DNA of 64,000 nucleotides from Leuconostoc palmae (GCF_019656075.1 NZ_BPKZ01000002.1:1-64000); one strand, 5' to 3'; positions 25,458-35,828 are shown, counted from the stretch's first letter. Numbers and translations are program-made. The notes: a model not told the origin generated them from the sequence alone.

Positions 25458-26546
25458 ATGAAAAAACGTTATTTAGTACTAGAGAATGGTTCAGTGTATG
25501 AAGGAGAAGCATTTGGAGCGGATACCAGTATTATAGCGGAATTGGTTTTTAATACTGGTATGTCAGGTTATCAAGAATCAATTACTGACTTATCATATCG
25601 AGGTGAAATGATTGTTTTCACTTATCCTTTAATCGGAAATTATGGTATTAATCGTGATGATTTTGAAAGCTTGAGACCAGCAGCTTCAGCAATTGTAGTA
25701 CATGAAATTGCACGTAGACCAAGTAATTGGCGTAAAATGATGAGTTTACCTGAATGGGCAGAACGTACGGGTATGCCAGGAATTACAGGTGTTGATACTC
25801 GATCTTTAACAAAAGAATTACGCGATAATGGTGTTATGAAGGCTTCTCTTGTTGATCAGGTGACAGACGAAGTATTTGCAGAATTAGCAGATTTCAAACC
25901 TAGTACGGACTTGGTAGCTCGCGCCACGACTAAAACACAATATCAAAATCCAACTGATGGCATTTCAATTGCTTTAATAGATTTTGGTCTAAAAAATTCT
26001 ATTTTACGATCACTTGCTAAACGTGGCGTTAATGTAATGGTTTTTCCAGCAACGGTATCTGCTGAAACAGTGCTTGCTGCCAATCCTGATGGTATTTTGT
26101 TATCAAATGGTCCGGGTAATCCTGAAGATGCGAGTTATGCAATTCCAACAATTAAAACTTTGCAGGAAACATTACCGTTGATGGGCATTTGTTTAGGCCA
26201 TCAGTTATTTGCTTTAGCAAATGGGGCTAAGACTTTTAAAATGAAATTTGGGCATCGCGGTTTTAATCATGCTGTTAGAAATTTGTCTAGAGAAAGATTA
26301 GATTTTACTTCTCAAAATCATGGTTATGCAGTTGAACGCGAAAGTCTTGCAAATACAGGGTTATCTGTTACGCACGAAGAAATTAATGATTTAACAGTCG
26401 AAGGATTAGCATTAGAAGGACACAATGCATTTTCTGTGCAGTTTCATCCTGATGCTGCGCCTGGTCCGCATGATGCGGAGTATATATTTGATGACTTTTT
26501 AAACATGATTGTACAATCACAGAAGGAGACAGCACAGCATGCCTAA
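25458..26546 (+). CDS. carA: Carbamoyl-phosphate synthase small subunit (glutaminase)
   Basis: 362 residues. The N-terminal CPSase small-chain domain (about 1-160) is followed by a class I glutamine amidotransferase domain. Nucleophile C245 is in GICLGHQL and H330 in [11 protein letters not shown]. The third triad residue, normally Glu in HPE, is Asp here (D332). Its stop overlaps the carB start by 8 bases. It supplies ammonia from glutamine to CarB. Location inside the pyr operon marks it as the pyrimidine-regulated copy (pyrAA). Confidence 0.96.
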   Translation: MKKRYLVLENGSVYEGEAFGADTSIIAELVFNTGMSGYQESITDLSYRGEMIVFTYPLIGNYGINRDDFESLRPAASAIVVHEIARRPSNWRKMMSLPEWAERTGMPGITGVDTRSLTKELRDNGVMKASLVDQVTDEVFAELADFKPSTDLVARATTKTQYQNPTDGISIALIDFGLKNSILRSLAKRGVNVMVFPATVSAETVLAANPDGILLSNGPGNPEDASYAIPTIKTLQETLPLMGICLGHQLFALANGAKTFKMKFGHRGFNHAVRNLSRERLDFTSQNHGYAVERESLANTGLSVTHEEINDLTVEGLALEGHNAFSVQFHPDAAPGPHDAEYIFDDFLNMIVQSQKETAQHA

Positions 26547-29500
26547 GCGTAACGATATAAAAAAAATACTGGTTATTGGATCAGGACCAATTGTAATAGG
26601 GCAGGCAGCAGAATTTGATTATTCGGGTACACAAGCTGCTCTTAGTCTAAAAGAAGAAGGCTATTATGTTATTTTAGTTAACTCTAATCCAGCAACTATT
26701 ATGACTGATGCAGAAATTGCTGATAAAGTATATATTGAACCTTTATCAATTGATTTTATTGAAAGAATACTCCGTAAAGAACGGCCTGATGCTATCTTAC
26801 CAACTTTAGGTGGACAGACTGGTTTAAATATGGCAAAAGATTTGTCAGAAGCTGGCATTCTAGATGAGTTACAAATTGAACTTTTGGGTACTAAATTATC
26901 TGCTATTGAAGAGGCTGAAGACCGAGAAGAGTTTAAAGCACTTATGGAGCGTTTAAATGAGCCGATTCCAGAATCTGTTATTGCAACTACGATAGATGAG
27001 GCACTTTCATTTGCCGATACACATGGCTATCCAGTGATTGTTCGACCTGCTTATACTTTAGGTGGTACAGGCGGTGGCATCGCAACAACGCATGAGGAAC
27101 TGACCGCAATTGCTGCGAATGGATTGGATTTATCTCCTGTAACACAAGTTTTGATTGAACGTTCAATTGCAGGATTTAAAGAAATTGAATTTGAGGTTAT
27201 GAGAGATGCTCATGACAATGCGCTCGTTGTTGCATCAATGGAGAACTTTGATCCAGTCGGTGTGCATACAGGTGACTCAATTGTTACGGCACCCGTTCAG
27301 ACACTGTCTGATCGTGAGGTCCAGATGATGAGAGATGCTGCTTTGAAAATTATTCGTGCTTTGGGCATTGAAGGTGGTGTCAATATTCAAATGGCATTAG
27401 ATCCGAAATCATACAAGTATTACATTATTGAAGTTAATCCACGAGTTTCTCGATCATCTGCTTTGGCATCAAAAGCAACAGGATATCCTATTGCAAAAAT
27501 GGCTGCTAAAATTGCTGTAGGTTTGACTCTAGATGAAATTATCAATCCAGTAACTGGAACAACAAAAGCTGAATTTGAACCAGCGTTAGACTATGTTGTT
27601 TTTAAAATTCCGCGTTGGCCGTTTGATAAATTTGCTACAGCTGATAGACGATTAGGAACACAAATGAAGGCAACAGGCGAAGTTATGGCCATTGGTCGTA
27701 ACATGGAAGAAGCTATGTTGAAAGCTGTGCGTTCTCTTGAAATTGGTGCCACAGGGTTAAATGATTTAACTTTTGATGATTTAACAAATGAAGAACTTTT
27801 AGATGCTTTAATGCCGGCTCGTGATGATAGACTGTTTATGATTGCAGATTTATTACGTAGAGGCATAAGTATTGAAACAATACATAATAAAACAAAGATT
27901 GATGAGTTTTTCTTAGATAAAGTATCACATATTGTTGAAATTGAGCATGACTTGAAACAGCATATTGGTGACAAGGACTACTTGCTTTATGCTAAGAAAA
28001 ATGGTTTTGCTGATGAAACAGTTGCTAAAATTTGGGGACAAAAGACTTCAGAAATACGTCAATTTAGACGTGATGCACAAATATTGCCTGTTTATAAAAT
28101 GGTAGATACTGTTGCTGCAGAATTTGAATCACAAACACCTTATTTTTATGCAAGTTACGAAAGAGAAAATGAGTCAATTAAGTCTGATAAAAAATCAGTA
28201 ATTGTATTAGGATCTGGGCCGATTAGAATCGGACAAGGCGTTGAATTTGACTACGCAACAGTTCATGCAGTAAAGGCAATTCAGCGTGCTGGGTATGAAG
28301 CTATTATCATGAACTCAAATCCTGAAACCGTTTCAACTGATTTTTCAATTTCTGATAAATTATACTTTGAACCATTAACTCTCGAAGACGTGCTGAACGT
28401 AATTGATTTGGAACATCCAATGGGTGTGGTTGTACAATTCGGTGGTCAAACAGCTATTAATTTAGCACAGCCTCTTTTCGAAAATGGGGTTAATATTTTA
28501 GGGACAACTGTTGAAGATCTTAACCGTGCAGAAGATAGAGAGGCATTCGATCAAGTTATTAAAAGCTTAGCTTTGCCACAACCAGTAGGTAAAACAGCAA
28601 CTACTATAGTTGAAGCTGTCGAAGCGGCCAGAGCAATTGGCTACCCAGTATTGATTAGACCATCTTATGTACTTGGTGGAAGAGCTATGGAAATTGTATC
28701 TTCTGATATTGAATTAGAAGACTATATGCAACGTGCGGTTAAAGTCTCGAATGATCATCCGGTACTCATTGATTCTTATCTAGTAGGACAAGAAGCTGAA
28801 GTAGATGTATTATCAGATGGTGAAACAGCCGTGATTCCAGGAATTATGGAACATATTGAGAGAGCAGGGGTCCATTCTGGAGATTCCATGTCAGTTTATC
28901 CGCCACAATATTTATCTCAAAAAGTTCAAGATGAGATGACAAATGCTGCCATTAATTTAGCAAAATCTATGAACACAATTGGATTAATGAATGTACAATT
29001 TGTTATTCATGATAATACAGCTTATGTTATTGAAGTTAATCCTAGAGCCTCTAGAACTGTGCCATTCATATCAAAGGTGACTCATTTACCATTAGCTCAA
29101 CTGGCAACTCGTGTGATGTTAGGTGAAAAATTAGCAGAGATGGGATTTACGACTGGGTTAGTTCCAAGTGATGATATGGTTCACGTTAAGGCACCAATAT
29201 TTTCATTTACAAAGTTACCAGATGTTGATTCCCTGTTAGGACCAGAAATGAAGTCCACGGGTGAGGTAATGGGATCTGATACTACTTTACCAAAAGCTTT
29301 GTATAAAGCCTTTGTGGCTTCAAATATTAAGGTTCCTAAATATGGTAATGTACTGTTTACAGTCGCTGATGATGATAAGTCAGAAGTGACTGACTTGGCA
29401 AAACGTTTTTATGATTTAGGTTTTGGCATTTTTGCAACGGCTGGAACGGGCGCAATTTTCGCTGAACAAGATATACCAGTCACAATTCTTGACAAAATTT

Positions 29501-29718
29501 CTGAATCTAAAAATAACTCTGTTATGGCTTTGCGTGACCAAAAACTACAAGTTGTGATCAATACAACTCAAGCAGATGATCGTGCAGAGTCAGATGGGAA
29601 GTTAATTAGAAACGCCGCAATTGAAAATGCTGTACCGCTATTTACAGCGCTTGATACTGTTAACGCATTTCTAGATGTGTTAGAAAGTAGAAGTTTTGCT
29701 GTTAATGAAATGAAATAG
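26539..29718 (+). CDS. carB: Carbamoyl-phosphate synthase large subunit
   Basis: 1059 residues from the ATG at 26539 with AAGGAG upstream. Two homologous halves, each with an ATP-grasp domain. The first starts with [19 protein letters not shown] and the second (about residue 555) with [34 protein letters not shown]- and [13 protein letters not shown]-type loops mark the two active sites. The C-terminal MGS-like allosteric domain (about 930-1059) binds effectors. It makes carbamoyl phosphate for PyrB. Confidence 0.97.
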   Translation: MPKRNDIKKILVIGSGPIVIGQAAEFDYSGTQAALSLKEEGYYVILVNSNPATIMTDAEIADKVYIEPLSIDFIERILRKERPDAILPTLGGQTGLNMAKDLSEAGILDELQIELLGTKLSAIEEAEDREEFKALMERLNEPIPESVIATTIDEALSFADTHGYPVIVRPAYTLGGTGGGIATTHEELTAIAANGLDLSPVTQVLIERSIAGFKEIEFEVMRDAHDNALVVASMENFDPVGVHTGDSIVTAPVQTLSDREVQMMRDAALKIIRALGIEGGVNIQMALDPKSYKYYIIEVNPRVSRSSALASKATGYPIAKMAAKIAVGLTLDEIINPVTGTTKAEFEPALDYVVFKIPRWPFDKFATADRRLGTQMKATGEVMAIGRNMEEAMLKAVRSLEIGATGLNDLTFDDLTNEELLDALMPARDDRLFMIADLLRRGISIETIHNKTKIDEFFLDKVSHIVEIEHDLKQHIGDKDYLLYAKKNGFADETVAKIWGQKTSEIRQFRRDAQILPVYKMVDTVAAEFESQTPYFYASYERENESIKSDKKSVIVLGSGPIRIGQGVEFDYATVHAVKAIQRAGYEAIIMNSNPETVSTDFSISDKLYFEPLTLEDVLNVIDLEHPMGVVVQFGGQTAINLAQPLFENGVNILGTTVEDLNRAEDREAFDQVIKSLALPQPVGKTATTIVEAVEAARAIGYPVLIRPSYVLGGRAMEIVSSDIELEDYMQRAVKVSNDHPVLIDSYLVGQEAEVDVLSDGETAVIPGIMEHIERAGVHSGDSMSVYPPQYLSQKVQDEMTNAAINLAKSMNTIGLMNVQFVIHDNTAYVIEVNPRASRTVPFISKVTHLPLAQLATRVMLGEKLAEMGFTTGLVPSDDMVHVKAPIFSFTKLPDVDSLLGPEMKSTGEVMGSDTTLPKALYKAFVASNIKVPKYGNVLFTVADDDKSEVTDLAKRFYDLGFGIFATAGTGAIFAEQDIPVTILDKISESKNNSVMALRDQKLQVVINTTQADDRAESDGKLIRNAAIENAVPLFTALDTVNAFLDVLESRSFAVNEMK

Positions 29719-29770
29719 TCATTGTCAATAAGCTTTTTAATAGGCAAAGTCAAAAAGGAAAGTGTACAAT

Positions 29771-30688
29771 ATGGAAAATCGGTTAGCAGTTAAATTACCA
29801 GGTCTTGATTTAAAAAATCCTATAATGAACGCTTCAGGGGCAGTTTATTATGGTCTTGAAGATAAGGGATATAAAATTGAAAATGCGGGGGCTTTAGTAA
29901 CCAAAACAGTTACTTTAGATGAACGTGCAGGAAATCCGCAACCGTGGATTGTTGATACACCGAGTGGTATCTTAAATTCAGTTGGACTTGCTAATCCAGG
30001 CATTGATTATGTAACTTCGGAAATATTGCCTGCAATTCATCAAAAATATAAAGACTTGCCAGTGCTTTCATCTATAGCTGGCGAGTCAGTCGATGAGTAT
30101 GTTGAACTAACAAAAAGATTGACAAAAACAGGTTATGTCACAGCAATTGAAGTTAATTTATCCTGTCCGAATGTAGATCGTGGTGGTATGGCTTTCGGTG
30201 TCGAAGCAGAATCAGCAGCTCAAGTTATTCAGGCTATACGTGATGTCACTGATTTACCAATCTACGCTAAAATGTCGCCGAACGTAACAGATATTAAACC
30301 TATCGTGAAAGCAGTTGAAGCAGCTGGTGCGGACGGTATTGTCTTAATTAACACAGTTGTTGGTATGAGTTTTGACTTAGATAAACGACAACCAAAATTA
30401 GCGAGAGGGATTGGTGGAATGTCAGGGACAGCTGTTCACCCAATAGCTGTTAGGTTCGTTTACGAAACTGCGCAAACTGTTAATATTCCTATTATAGGAG
30501 TTGGTGGCATAAACACTACAGACGATGTTTTAGAATTATTAATGGCTGGTGCTAGTGCCGTACAAGTTGGAACAGGTTTATCACAAAATCATCAATTGAT
30601 GTCTGAACTTATTGATCAATTGCCAACCGCTTTAGATAAGTACGGATTTAATAGAATAACCGATGTTACAAATAGTTATAATAAGTAG
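29771..30688 (+). CDS. pyrD: Dihydroorotate dehydrogenase, class 1B-like
   Basis: 305 residues from the ATG at 29771, ten bases after AAAGGAA; a GTG at 29762 is too close to that site. FMN barrel with catalytic Cys132 in VNLSCPNV, N-terminal KLPGLDLKNPI and central YAKMSPNVTDI. These resemble Lactococcus PyrDB rather than fumarate-using PyrDA. Class 1B normally works with the iron-sulfur/FAD subunit PyrK, but no pyrK lies in this operon or window. The same pyrD-without-pyrK arrangement is known from Lactobacillus plantarum. The electron acceptor is thus open. Confidence 0.94.
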   Translation: MENRLAVKLPGLDLKNPIMNASGAVYYGLEDKGYKIENAGALVTKTVTLDERAGNPQPWIVDTPSGILNSVGLANPGIDYVTSEILPAIHQKYKDLPVLSSIAGESVDEYVELTKRLTKTGYVTAIEVNLSCPNVDRGGMAFGVEAESAAQVIQAIRDVTDLPIYAKMSPNVTDIKPIVKAVEAAGADGIVLINTVVGMSFDLDKRQPKLARGIGGMSGTAVHPIAVRFVYETAQTVNIPIIGVGGINTTDDVLELLMAGASAVQVGTGLSQNHQLMSELIDQLPTALDKYGFNRITDVTNSYNK

Positions 30689-30715
30689 TCCAAATAGTTA
30701 AAGAAAGTTCAAATT

Positions 30716-31423
30716 ATGCAAGATAACAACATATTTATTGCACTTGATTTTCCAGATGCAGAGTCAGTTAATTCTTTTTTGAAACCTTTTAATCTGTTGG
30801 AGAAAAAGCCAGCGTTGAAGGTCGGTATGGAATTATTTTATTCAGAAGGACCATATTTTGTAAAACAACTCAGAGACGCCGGATACAATATTTTTCTAGA
30901 TTTAAAATTATATGATATTCCTAATACGGTTGCTAAATCAGTGTCTAGTATTAATAAATTGGATGTCCAATATTTGACGCTCCATGCTTCAGGTGGTAAA
31001 CGAATGCTTGAAGCAGCGGTTCAAAATAAAAGTAAGCAGTTAAAACTGTTAGCGGTTACACAGCTAACATCATTTTCTGAACAAGAAATGCAAAAAACTC
31101 AGCTTACGCAAGTATCAATGAACGATAGTGTCAAACATTTAGCTAAAATTGCTTATCAAGTAGGTGTTAATGGCACAATTAGTTCTGCAAATGAAGCTGC
31201 GATGATCAAGATGGCTACCGAAGAAAGTTTCTTACGTATAACACCAGGTATTCGATTATTAGGCGATGATGTTAGTGATCAAAGGCGAGTTATGACACCT
31301 CGAAAAGCAAGAGAAAATGATTCTTCTGGCTTGGTTGTTGGTAGATCAATTACTCAGGCCGTAGATCCATTGCAAGCTTATCAACGTGTTTTGAGAGAAT
31401 GGCAAGAAGGAGACGTACAATGA
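30716..31423 (+). CDS. pyrF: Orotidine 5'-phosphate decarboxylase
   Basis: 235 residues. The catalytic LDLKLYDIPNTV motif (61-72; D62, K64, D67) is intact, with the substrate phosphate loop near VVGRSIT. It converts OMP to UMP. Its TGA stop overlaps the pyrE ATG (ATGA). The ribosome binding site is modest (AAAGAAAG). Confidence 0.96.
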   Translation: MQDNNIFIALDFPDAESVNSFLKPFNLLEKKPALKVGMELFYSEGPYFVKQLRDAGYNIFLDLKLYDIPNTVAKSVSSINKLDVQYLTLHASGGKRMLEAAVQNKSKQLKLLAVTQLTSFSEQEMQKTQLTQVSMNDSVKHLAKIAYQVGVNGTISSANEAAMIKMATEESFLRITPGIRLLGDDVSDQRRVMTPRKARENDSSGLVVGRSITQAVDPLQAYQRVLREWQEGDVQ

Positions 31424-32052
31424 TAGATTATTCTGAAGCAGTTGCTAAAAATTTACTTGAGATAGGTGCTGTAAAATTCTCGCCAGAATCTCCATTTACT
31501 TGGGCTTCTGGCATTAAAAGTCCTATTTATACTGACAATAGGATGACAATTGGATTTCCAGAAGTAAGAGAAAGAATTTATAAAGGTCTTAGCCAATTAA
31601 TTGGGGAGAATTATCCGGACGTTGAAATTATTGGTGGCGTTGCAACAGCTGGCATACCACATGCTGCTTGGGTAGCGCAAGATATGAAGAAGCCAATGAT
31701 TTATGTACGATCTCAACCTAAAGATCATGGCGCCGGAAGGCAGAGTGAAGGTGCAGATGTTACTGGCAAAAAAGTTGTGCTAATTGATGATCTGATTTCA
31801 ACTGGTGGCTCTGTTCTGGGAGCTGTTAAAGCAATACAAAATGAAGGAGCAACTGTACTTGGCGTGGTATCAATTTTTTCTTACGAACTTCCTGAAGGGG
31901 CTCAAAATTTCAAAAATCAGGGCTTAACATTTCAATCTTTGACATCATATTCTCAATTAATAAAAATAGCTGTTTCAGCAGGTTACTTGAGTGAAACACA
32001 AATTGCTACTTTAGAAGAATGGCAAAAAAATCCTACAAGTTGGATGAATTAA
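31420..32052 (+). CDS. pyrE: Orotate phosphoribosyltransferase
   Basis: 210 residues from the ATG at 31420, preceded by AAGGAGA. The PRPP-binding motif VVLIDDLISTGGSV (119-132) and the flexible loop KDHGAGRQSEG are present. It forms OMP from orotate and PRPP. It is the last gene of the pyr operon and is followed by a bidirectional terminator. Confidence 0.96.
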   Translation: MIDYSEAVAKNLLEIGAVKFSPESPFTWASGIKSPIYTDNRMTIGFPEVRERIYKGLSQLIGENYPDVEIIGGVATAGIPHAAWVAQDMKKPMIYVRSQPKDHGAGRQSEGADVTGKKVVLIDDLISTGGSVLGAVKAIQNEGATVLGVVSIFSYELPEGAQNFKNQGLTFQSLTSYSQLIKIAVSAGYLSETQIATLEEWQKNPTSWMN

Positions 32053-32085
32053 AAAGAAGCGCAAACACCATTTGCGCTTCTTTTT
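32051..32085. terminator. Bidirectional terminator between pyrE and lexA
   Basis: Perfect 15-bp stem (32051-32065 with 32071-32085), five-base loop, A/T-rich ends for both strands. The lexA stop codon overlaps its right edge. Confidence 0.92.
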
Positions 32086-32719
32086 AATATATAGCATCTC
32101 TATAGAGACCAATAACTTTGCCCAATATTGTAACACTTTTTAATATAATTGGGGACATAGAATCATTTTCTGGTTGTAGACGAAAATGATTGGCCTCTCT
32201 GAAAAACCTTTTAACAGTCGCTTCATTATCCTCATTCATTGCAACAACAACATCGCCATTATCAGCGTTGTCTTGTTTTCGAACAATGACTTTGTCGCCA
32301 TCAAGGATACCTATGTTCACCATTGAATTTCCATGAACATTTAGCATAAACATGTCCCCATCAAATTGCATTAAATTATCTGGAATCGGGAAAAATTCTA
32401 TTGCTTCTTCCTCAACAGCCAAAATAGGAGTGCCAGCAGTGACATGACCAAGAACAGGTATTCGTCCTGGGGTAATTGCAACACCTAAAACTTCTAATCC
32501 TGAGTCTGTTAATTCGATCGCTCTAGCGCGTGGCTTAGAAGTGTCTTTTAATAAATAGCCTTTTTTTACTAGTCGTTCAATGTGTCCATGAATTGTTGAA
32601 GAAGAAGATAGGCCTACTGCTTCACCAACTTCTCGAACAGTTGGAGGATAACCATTATGAATTTGCGCTTCATAAATACATCTTAAAACTTGAATTTGTT
32701 TACTTTCTTGAATTGCCAT
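32084..32719 (-). CDS. lexA: SOS repressor LexA
   Basis: 211 residues. N-terminal winged helix with [17 protein letters not shown] (23-39), self-cleavage site A95-G96 in HVTAGTP, catalytic S132 in HGNSM and K170 in ATVKRF. It represses DNA-damage genes until RecA-stimulated cleavage. AAGGAA ribosome binding site. Its promoter carries a LexA box, so it is autoregulated as in Bacillus. The yneF gene is divergent, also as near Bacillus lexA. Confidence 0.97.
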   Translation of the reverse strand: MAIQESKQIQVLRCIYEAQIHNGYPPTVREVGEAVGLSSSSTIHGHIERLVKKGYLLKDTSKPRARAIELTDSGLEVLGVAITPGRIPVLGHVTAGTPILAVEEEAIEFFPIPDNLMQFDGDMFMLNVHGNSMVNIGILDGDKVIVRKQDNADNGDVVVAMNEDNEATVKRFFREANHFRLQPENDSMSPIILKSVTILGKVIGLYRDAIY

Positions 32720-32753
32720 GATGGGGTTCCTTATTAATTACTAATTTACCATT

Positions 32754-32793
32754 ATTATATCTGAGATAAGATGATTAATCAAACGTTTGTTCG
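32754..32793 (-). promoter_or_regulatory. lexA promoter with overlapping LexA (DinR) box
   Basis: On the minus strand, -35 TTGATT (32782-32777), 17-bp spacer, -10 TATAAT (32759-32754). CGAACAAACGTTTG (32793-32780) fits the Gram-positive SOS box CGAACRNRYGTTYC at 13 of 14 positions and covers the start of the -35. Confidence 0.8.
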
Positions 32794-32810
32794 TTTTTTA
32801 TTAAAAAATA

Positions 32811-32866
32811 AGAACTTATATGTTTCATCTTACTATAAAAAACAATAGTAAGAACCTATGTGTTCT
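32811..32866. repeat. Two copies of an AGAAC-N6-GTTYY operator-like element
   Basis: AGAACTTATATGTTTC (32811-32826) and AGAACCTATGTGTTCT (32851-32866) start exactly 40 bp apart and share the TAAGAACYTATRTGTT core. The second is an inverted repeat and lies just upstream of the likely yneF -10 (TATAAT, 32873-32878), covering the -35 position. Spacing differs from the LexA box (N6 rather than N4), so the regulator is uncertain. Confidence 0.5.
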
Positions 32867-32911
32867 TTATGATATAATTAAATCTAGATATTTTATTAAG
32901 GGGCTTTAAAT

Positions 32912-33145
32912 ATGAATTTAGGACTTGGAATTTTAGTTTTGGTTGTTGGTGTTATTATCGGTTTGGTTGCAGGATTTTTCTTAGCAAGAAACTCAATGAA
33001 AAGTTATTTGGCCAAAAACCCACCAATTTCTGAGGAAATGATGAAATCGATGATGATGTCTATGGGACAAAAGCCATCACAAAAAAAATTGAATCAAATG
33101 ATGGCCCAAATGAAACAACAAAGCGAACAAGCACAAAAAAAATAA
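32912..33145 (+). CDS. yneF: YneF-family (UPF0154) small membrane protein
   Basis: 77 residues. One N-terminal membrane segment (about 5-25, [20 protein letters not shown]), then the conserved [24 protein letters not shown] block and a Gln/Lys-rich tail. This is the UPF0154 pattern. Function is unknown. Its stop codon lies in the shared terminator with plsC. Confidence 0.9.
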   Translation: MNLGLGILVLVVGVIIGLVAGFFLARNSMKSYLAKNPPISEEMMKSMMMSMGQKPSQKKLNQMMAQMKQQSEQAQKK

Positions 33146-33168
33146 GCCTATAGGCTTATTTTTTTTCA
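33140..33168. terminator. Convergent terminator between yneF and plsC
   Basis: Stem AAATAAGCC/GGCTTATTT with loop TATA and T/A runs. Both stop codons (33143-33145 plus; 33156-33158 minus) lie inside the stem. Confidence 0.88.
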
Positions 33169-33791
33169 CGCTTTGGGTCAATGTAGTGCCAATCAGGATT
33201 AATTTCTCTATCTAATTGATCAAATGCATCTTGTATCTTTTGTGTATATTTGGTAATGTTTTCTTTATCTAATCTATCTTTTCGATCAACAACAATTGGA
33301 TTGCCAAAATTGATAATTGTGTTATTTCGCTTGAACAATTGCTTAAAAGAAACGGGTCCTTGATATACTGCAGGAACAATCATTTTACCTGACATCTTAG
33401 CAATAATTAACGAACCAGACTTTAAATCATCACTATGGCGTGAACCTGACGGAAACATGATTAAAGAACGTTTTCCAGATTTTAGTTCTTTGACGGGTAC
33501 TTTAATAACACTTGGACCAACATTTTCTCTATCTACTGGAAAAGCACCAGCCGATTTTATTAACCAAGCAAGCGGAGCAAATTTAAATAGTTCTATTTTG
33601 GCCATAAATATAAAATGTTTTGGATAGGCAGCAACTGCATACCACACTGGATCCCACCAAGTTCGATGAGGACCTACCAAAATATAGTTATCCTCTTTGG
33701 GAATTCTATCACGATTCATATATTTTATACGACCGTTAATACTCCAAATAATACCTACTGCAATATATCGCAGAAAATCATAAAATTTCAT
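33156..33791 (-). CDS. plsC: 1-acyl-sn-glycerol-3-phosphate acyltransferase
   Basis: 211 residues. The acyltransferase HX4D motif is PHRTWWD (H42, D47), followed by FPVDRENVG and the FPSGSR block that replaces the common PEGTRS. It acylates lysophosphatidate to phosphatidate at the inner membrane face. The N-terminal hydrophobic stretch (about 8-18) gives monotopic attachment. The ribosome binding site GAGGTGA lies before the ATG. Confidence 0.88.
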   Translation of the reverse strand: MKFYDFLRYIAVGIIWSINGRIKYMNRDRIPKEDNYILVGPHRTWWDPVWYAVAAYPKHFIFMAKIELFKFAPLAWLIKSAGAFPVDRENVGPSVIKVPVKELKSGKRSLIMFPSGSRHSDDLKSGSLIIAKMSGKMIVPAVYQGPVSFKQLFKRNNTIINFGNPIVVDRKDRLDKENITKYTQKIQDAFDQLDREINPDWHYIDPKREKK

Positions 33792-33850
33792 TACTATTTC
33801 ACCTCATAAACTATCTTATATATTTTACACGATAAAGCGAGAAAAGCATA

Positions 33851-34609
33851 ATGACAAAAATAATTCTTAATCCAGGTGAACGCGTTGACAAATTACCCTC
33901 TCAAAATATTCGTATTATTCAAAATCCTGATATGTTTTCATATTCTTTAGATGCGATTTTATTAGCTCATTTTGCCGATGTTAAAGGTAAGGGGAAAGGA
34001 CAAACGGTTGATTTGGGTGCAGGAACAGGTGCGGTAGGATTATTCTATTCTCCTAAAACGGTTGGGCAAGTTATTTTAGTTGAAATTCAGCATGAACTAG
34101 CAGAAATGTCAAAAAGAAGTATTGAATTAAATGGTTTATCAGACAAAATACATGTTATAACTTCTGATATGAAAAATATTTTTGATAAAATAAAGCCTGG
34201 ATCAATTGAGACTGTACTTTCTAATCCACCATATTTTGAATTAAATGATACGACAAAAACAAATCAAGATGAGCATTATCAACTAGCTAGACATGAATTA
34301 ACGATTGATTTACCTGGATTGGCACAAGTGGCCAATAAACTTTTAAAGAATAACGGAAAATTTTATATGGTTCACCGACCAGATAGATTATCAGACATAT
34401 TTGCTGCATTTGCTTCTCGAAAATTAATGATTAAAAGAATTCAATTTGTTTATGGAAAAGTGCATAAAGAGGCAAATATGGTATTAATAGAAGCTATAAA
34501 ATCAGGACGTCCTGGAGGAGTTCGTATTTTACCACCAATTATTGCATATAATGAAAAAAACGATTATACAAGTGAAGTTAAAAATATTCTTTATGGAGAA
34601 TCATGGTAA
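33851..34609 (+). CDS. tRNA1(Val) adenine-N6 methyltransferase-like protein
   Basis: 252 residues. Class I SAM fold with VDLGAGTGAVGL (53-64) and catalytic NPPY (125-128), which indicates amino-group methylation of adenine. The N-terminal FSYSLDAILLAHF segment is typical of the YfiC/TrmN6 and Bacillus YabB group. The ribosome binding site is weak. It overlaps the next gene by 7 bases, and that gene (GIY-YIG, YazA type) is a known neighbour of yabB in Firmicutes. Confidence 0.88.
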   Translation: MTKIILNPGERVDKLPSQNIRIIQNPDMFSYSLDAILLAHFADVKGKGKGQTVDLGAGTGAVGLFYSPKTVGQVILVEIQHELAEMSKRSIELNGLSDKIHVITSDMKNIFDKIKPGSIETVLSNPPYFELNDTTKTNQDEHYQLARHELTIDLPGLAQVANKLLKNNGKFYMVHRPDRLSDIFAAFASRKLMIKRIQFVYGKVHKEANMVLIEAIKSGRPGGVRILPPIIAYNEKNDYTSEVKNILYGESW

Positions 34610-34890
34610 ATAGTAAAACTTATTATTTTTATGTTATATATACTGCAGATTCTTATTTTTATGGCGGTTTTACAGATAATGTTGCTAAACGTTTTAAAAC
34701 ACATCAAGCGAAAAAAGGTGCTAAATTCACTCGTGTAAATGCTAGGCACCCGTTAAGTTTAATATATTCAGAAGCCTTTGAATCAAAAAAATTAGCGTTG
34801 CAAGCTGAATATGCTTTTAAACATTTAAAAAGAAGTCAGAAAGAAAAGTTTTTAAAAGAAAAAGGTGTATCAGAGCTAATATGGCAATAA
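34603..34890 (+). CDS. GIY-YIG domain protein (YazA/YhbQ type)
   Basis: 95 residues, a stand-alone GIY-YIG domain. YFYVIYTADSYFYGGFTDN holds the degenerate Y-Y/G motifs, with R in VAKRFKTHQ and KGAKFTR. The family is UPF0213; the physiological substrate is unclear. The first GIY appears as VIY and the YIG as YGG. Translation is coupled to the upstream methyltransferase. Confidence 0.88.
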   Translation: MVNSKTYYFYVIYTADSYFYGGFTDNVAKRFKTHQAKKGAKFTRVNARHPLSLIYSEAFESKKLALQAEYAFKHLKRSQKEKFLKEKGVSELIWQ

Positions 34891-34893
34891 TTA

Positions 34894-34922
34894 TTGCATT
34901 TAGTAATTGATTCAAGTATAAT
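34894..34922 (+). promoter_or_regulatory. Promoter of rpsB
   Basis: -35 TTGCAT (34894-34899), 17-bp spacer, -10 TATAAT (34917-34922). It leaves a leader of about 105 nt before rpsB. Confidence 0.82.
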
Positions 34923-34928
34923 AATTTA

Positions 34929-35033
34929 TGTTGTGAATAACAACAAATACACACGGCAAACGAGTTTATATAGGTGCAGCAATGTCATTATAAATGTCGA
35001 ATTTGTCGGCGGAAAAACCTAGGAGGCCATGTC
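34929..35033 (+). promoter_or_regulatory. rpsB 5' leader
   Basis: A 105-nt untranslated leader, long for such a gene. Ribosomal protein S2 controls its own mRNA in several bacteria, so an autogenous site is plausible. I could not define a convincing fold. It ends in the strong ribosome binding site AGGAGG. Confidence 0.4.
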
Positions 35034-35810
35034 ATGGCAGTTATTTCAATGAAAGAACTCCTCGAAGCAGGAGTACACTTCGGTCATCAAACACGTCGTT
35101 GGGACCCAAAGATGGATGAATTTATCTTTACAGAACGTAATGGTATTCATATCATCGATTTGCAAAAAACAGTTAAGTTAGTTGATGAAGCATATAACTT
35201 TATGCGTAATGCGTCAACTGATGGTGCTAACTTCTTGTTTGTTGGTACAAAGAAGCAAGCTTCAGATGCCATTGCTGAAGAAGCTGCACGTGCTGGACAA
35301 TACTTCATCAATCACCGTTGGTTGGGTGGTACTTTGACTAACTGGAACACAATCAAGACACGTATCCAACGTTTGAAGGATTTGGAAGCAATGGCCGAAG
35401 ACGGTACATTCGAACAATTACCTAAAAAAGAAGTTGTTTTGTTAAACAAGCAACGCGAAAAGTTGAACAAGTTCTTGGGTGGTATCAAGGATATGCCTGG
35501 TTTGCCAGATGTATTGTTTGTTGTTGATCCTAAGAAAGAAGAAATCGCTGTTAAAGAAGCTAACATGTTGAACATTCCGGTTGTAGCAATGATTGATACT
35601 AATGCTAATCCTGAAGTTGTTGATGTAAAAATCCCTGCAAATGACGATGCTATTCGTGCCGTTCGTTTGATTACTGCTAAGATGGCGGATGCTGTAATCG
35701 AAGGACGTCAAGGACAAGATTCAGCACCAGAAGATGCTTTTGTTGCTGGTGATGAAAATACAGAATCAATTGAAGAAATTGCTAACATTGTTGAAGAAGG
35801 CAATAACTAA
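35034..35810 (+). CDS. rpsB: 30S ribosomal protein uS2
   Basis: 258 residues from the ATG at 35034, preceded by AGGAGG; the reading from 34974 is leader. [21 protein letters not shown] is the standard start. The central [13 protein letters not shown] and the [14 protein letters not shown] segment are conserved. Codon use is strongly biased (TTG, AAG, CGT), as expected. The acidic tail is common in this family. It is followed by tsf after a terminator. Confidence 0.98.
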   Translation: MAVISMKELLEAGVHFGHQTRRWDPKMDEFIFTERNGIHIIDLQKTVKLVDEAYNFMRNASTDGANFLFVGTKKQASDAIAEEAARAGQYFINHRWLGGTLTNWNTIKTRIQRLKDLEAMAEDGTFEQLPKKEVVLLNKQREKLNKFLGGIKDMPGLPDVLFVVDPKKEEIAVKEANMLNIPVVAMIDTNANPEVVDVKIPANDDAIRAVRLITAKMADAVIEGRQGQDSAPEDAFVAGDENTESIEEIANIVEEGNN

Positions 35811-35828
35811 TATTAATATTTTTACAAT

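Noticed and set aside
26664-26858. Antisense ORFs inside carB and other long genes
   Set aside because: They lie opposite conserved coding sequence, lack ribosome binding sites and have no family features; they are shadows of codon bias.
35312-35717. Minus-strand ORFs across rpsB
   Set aside because: Opposite a strongly codon-biased ribosomal protein gene; no independent signals.
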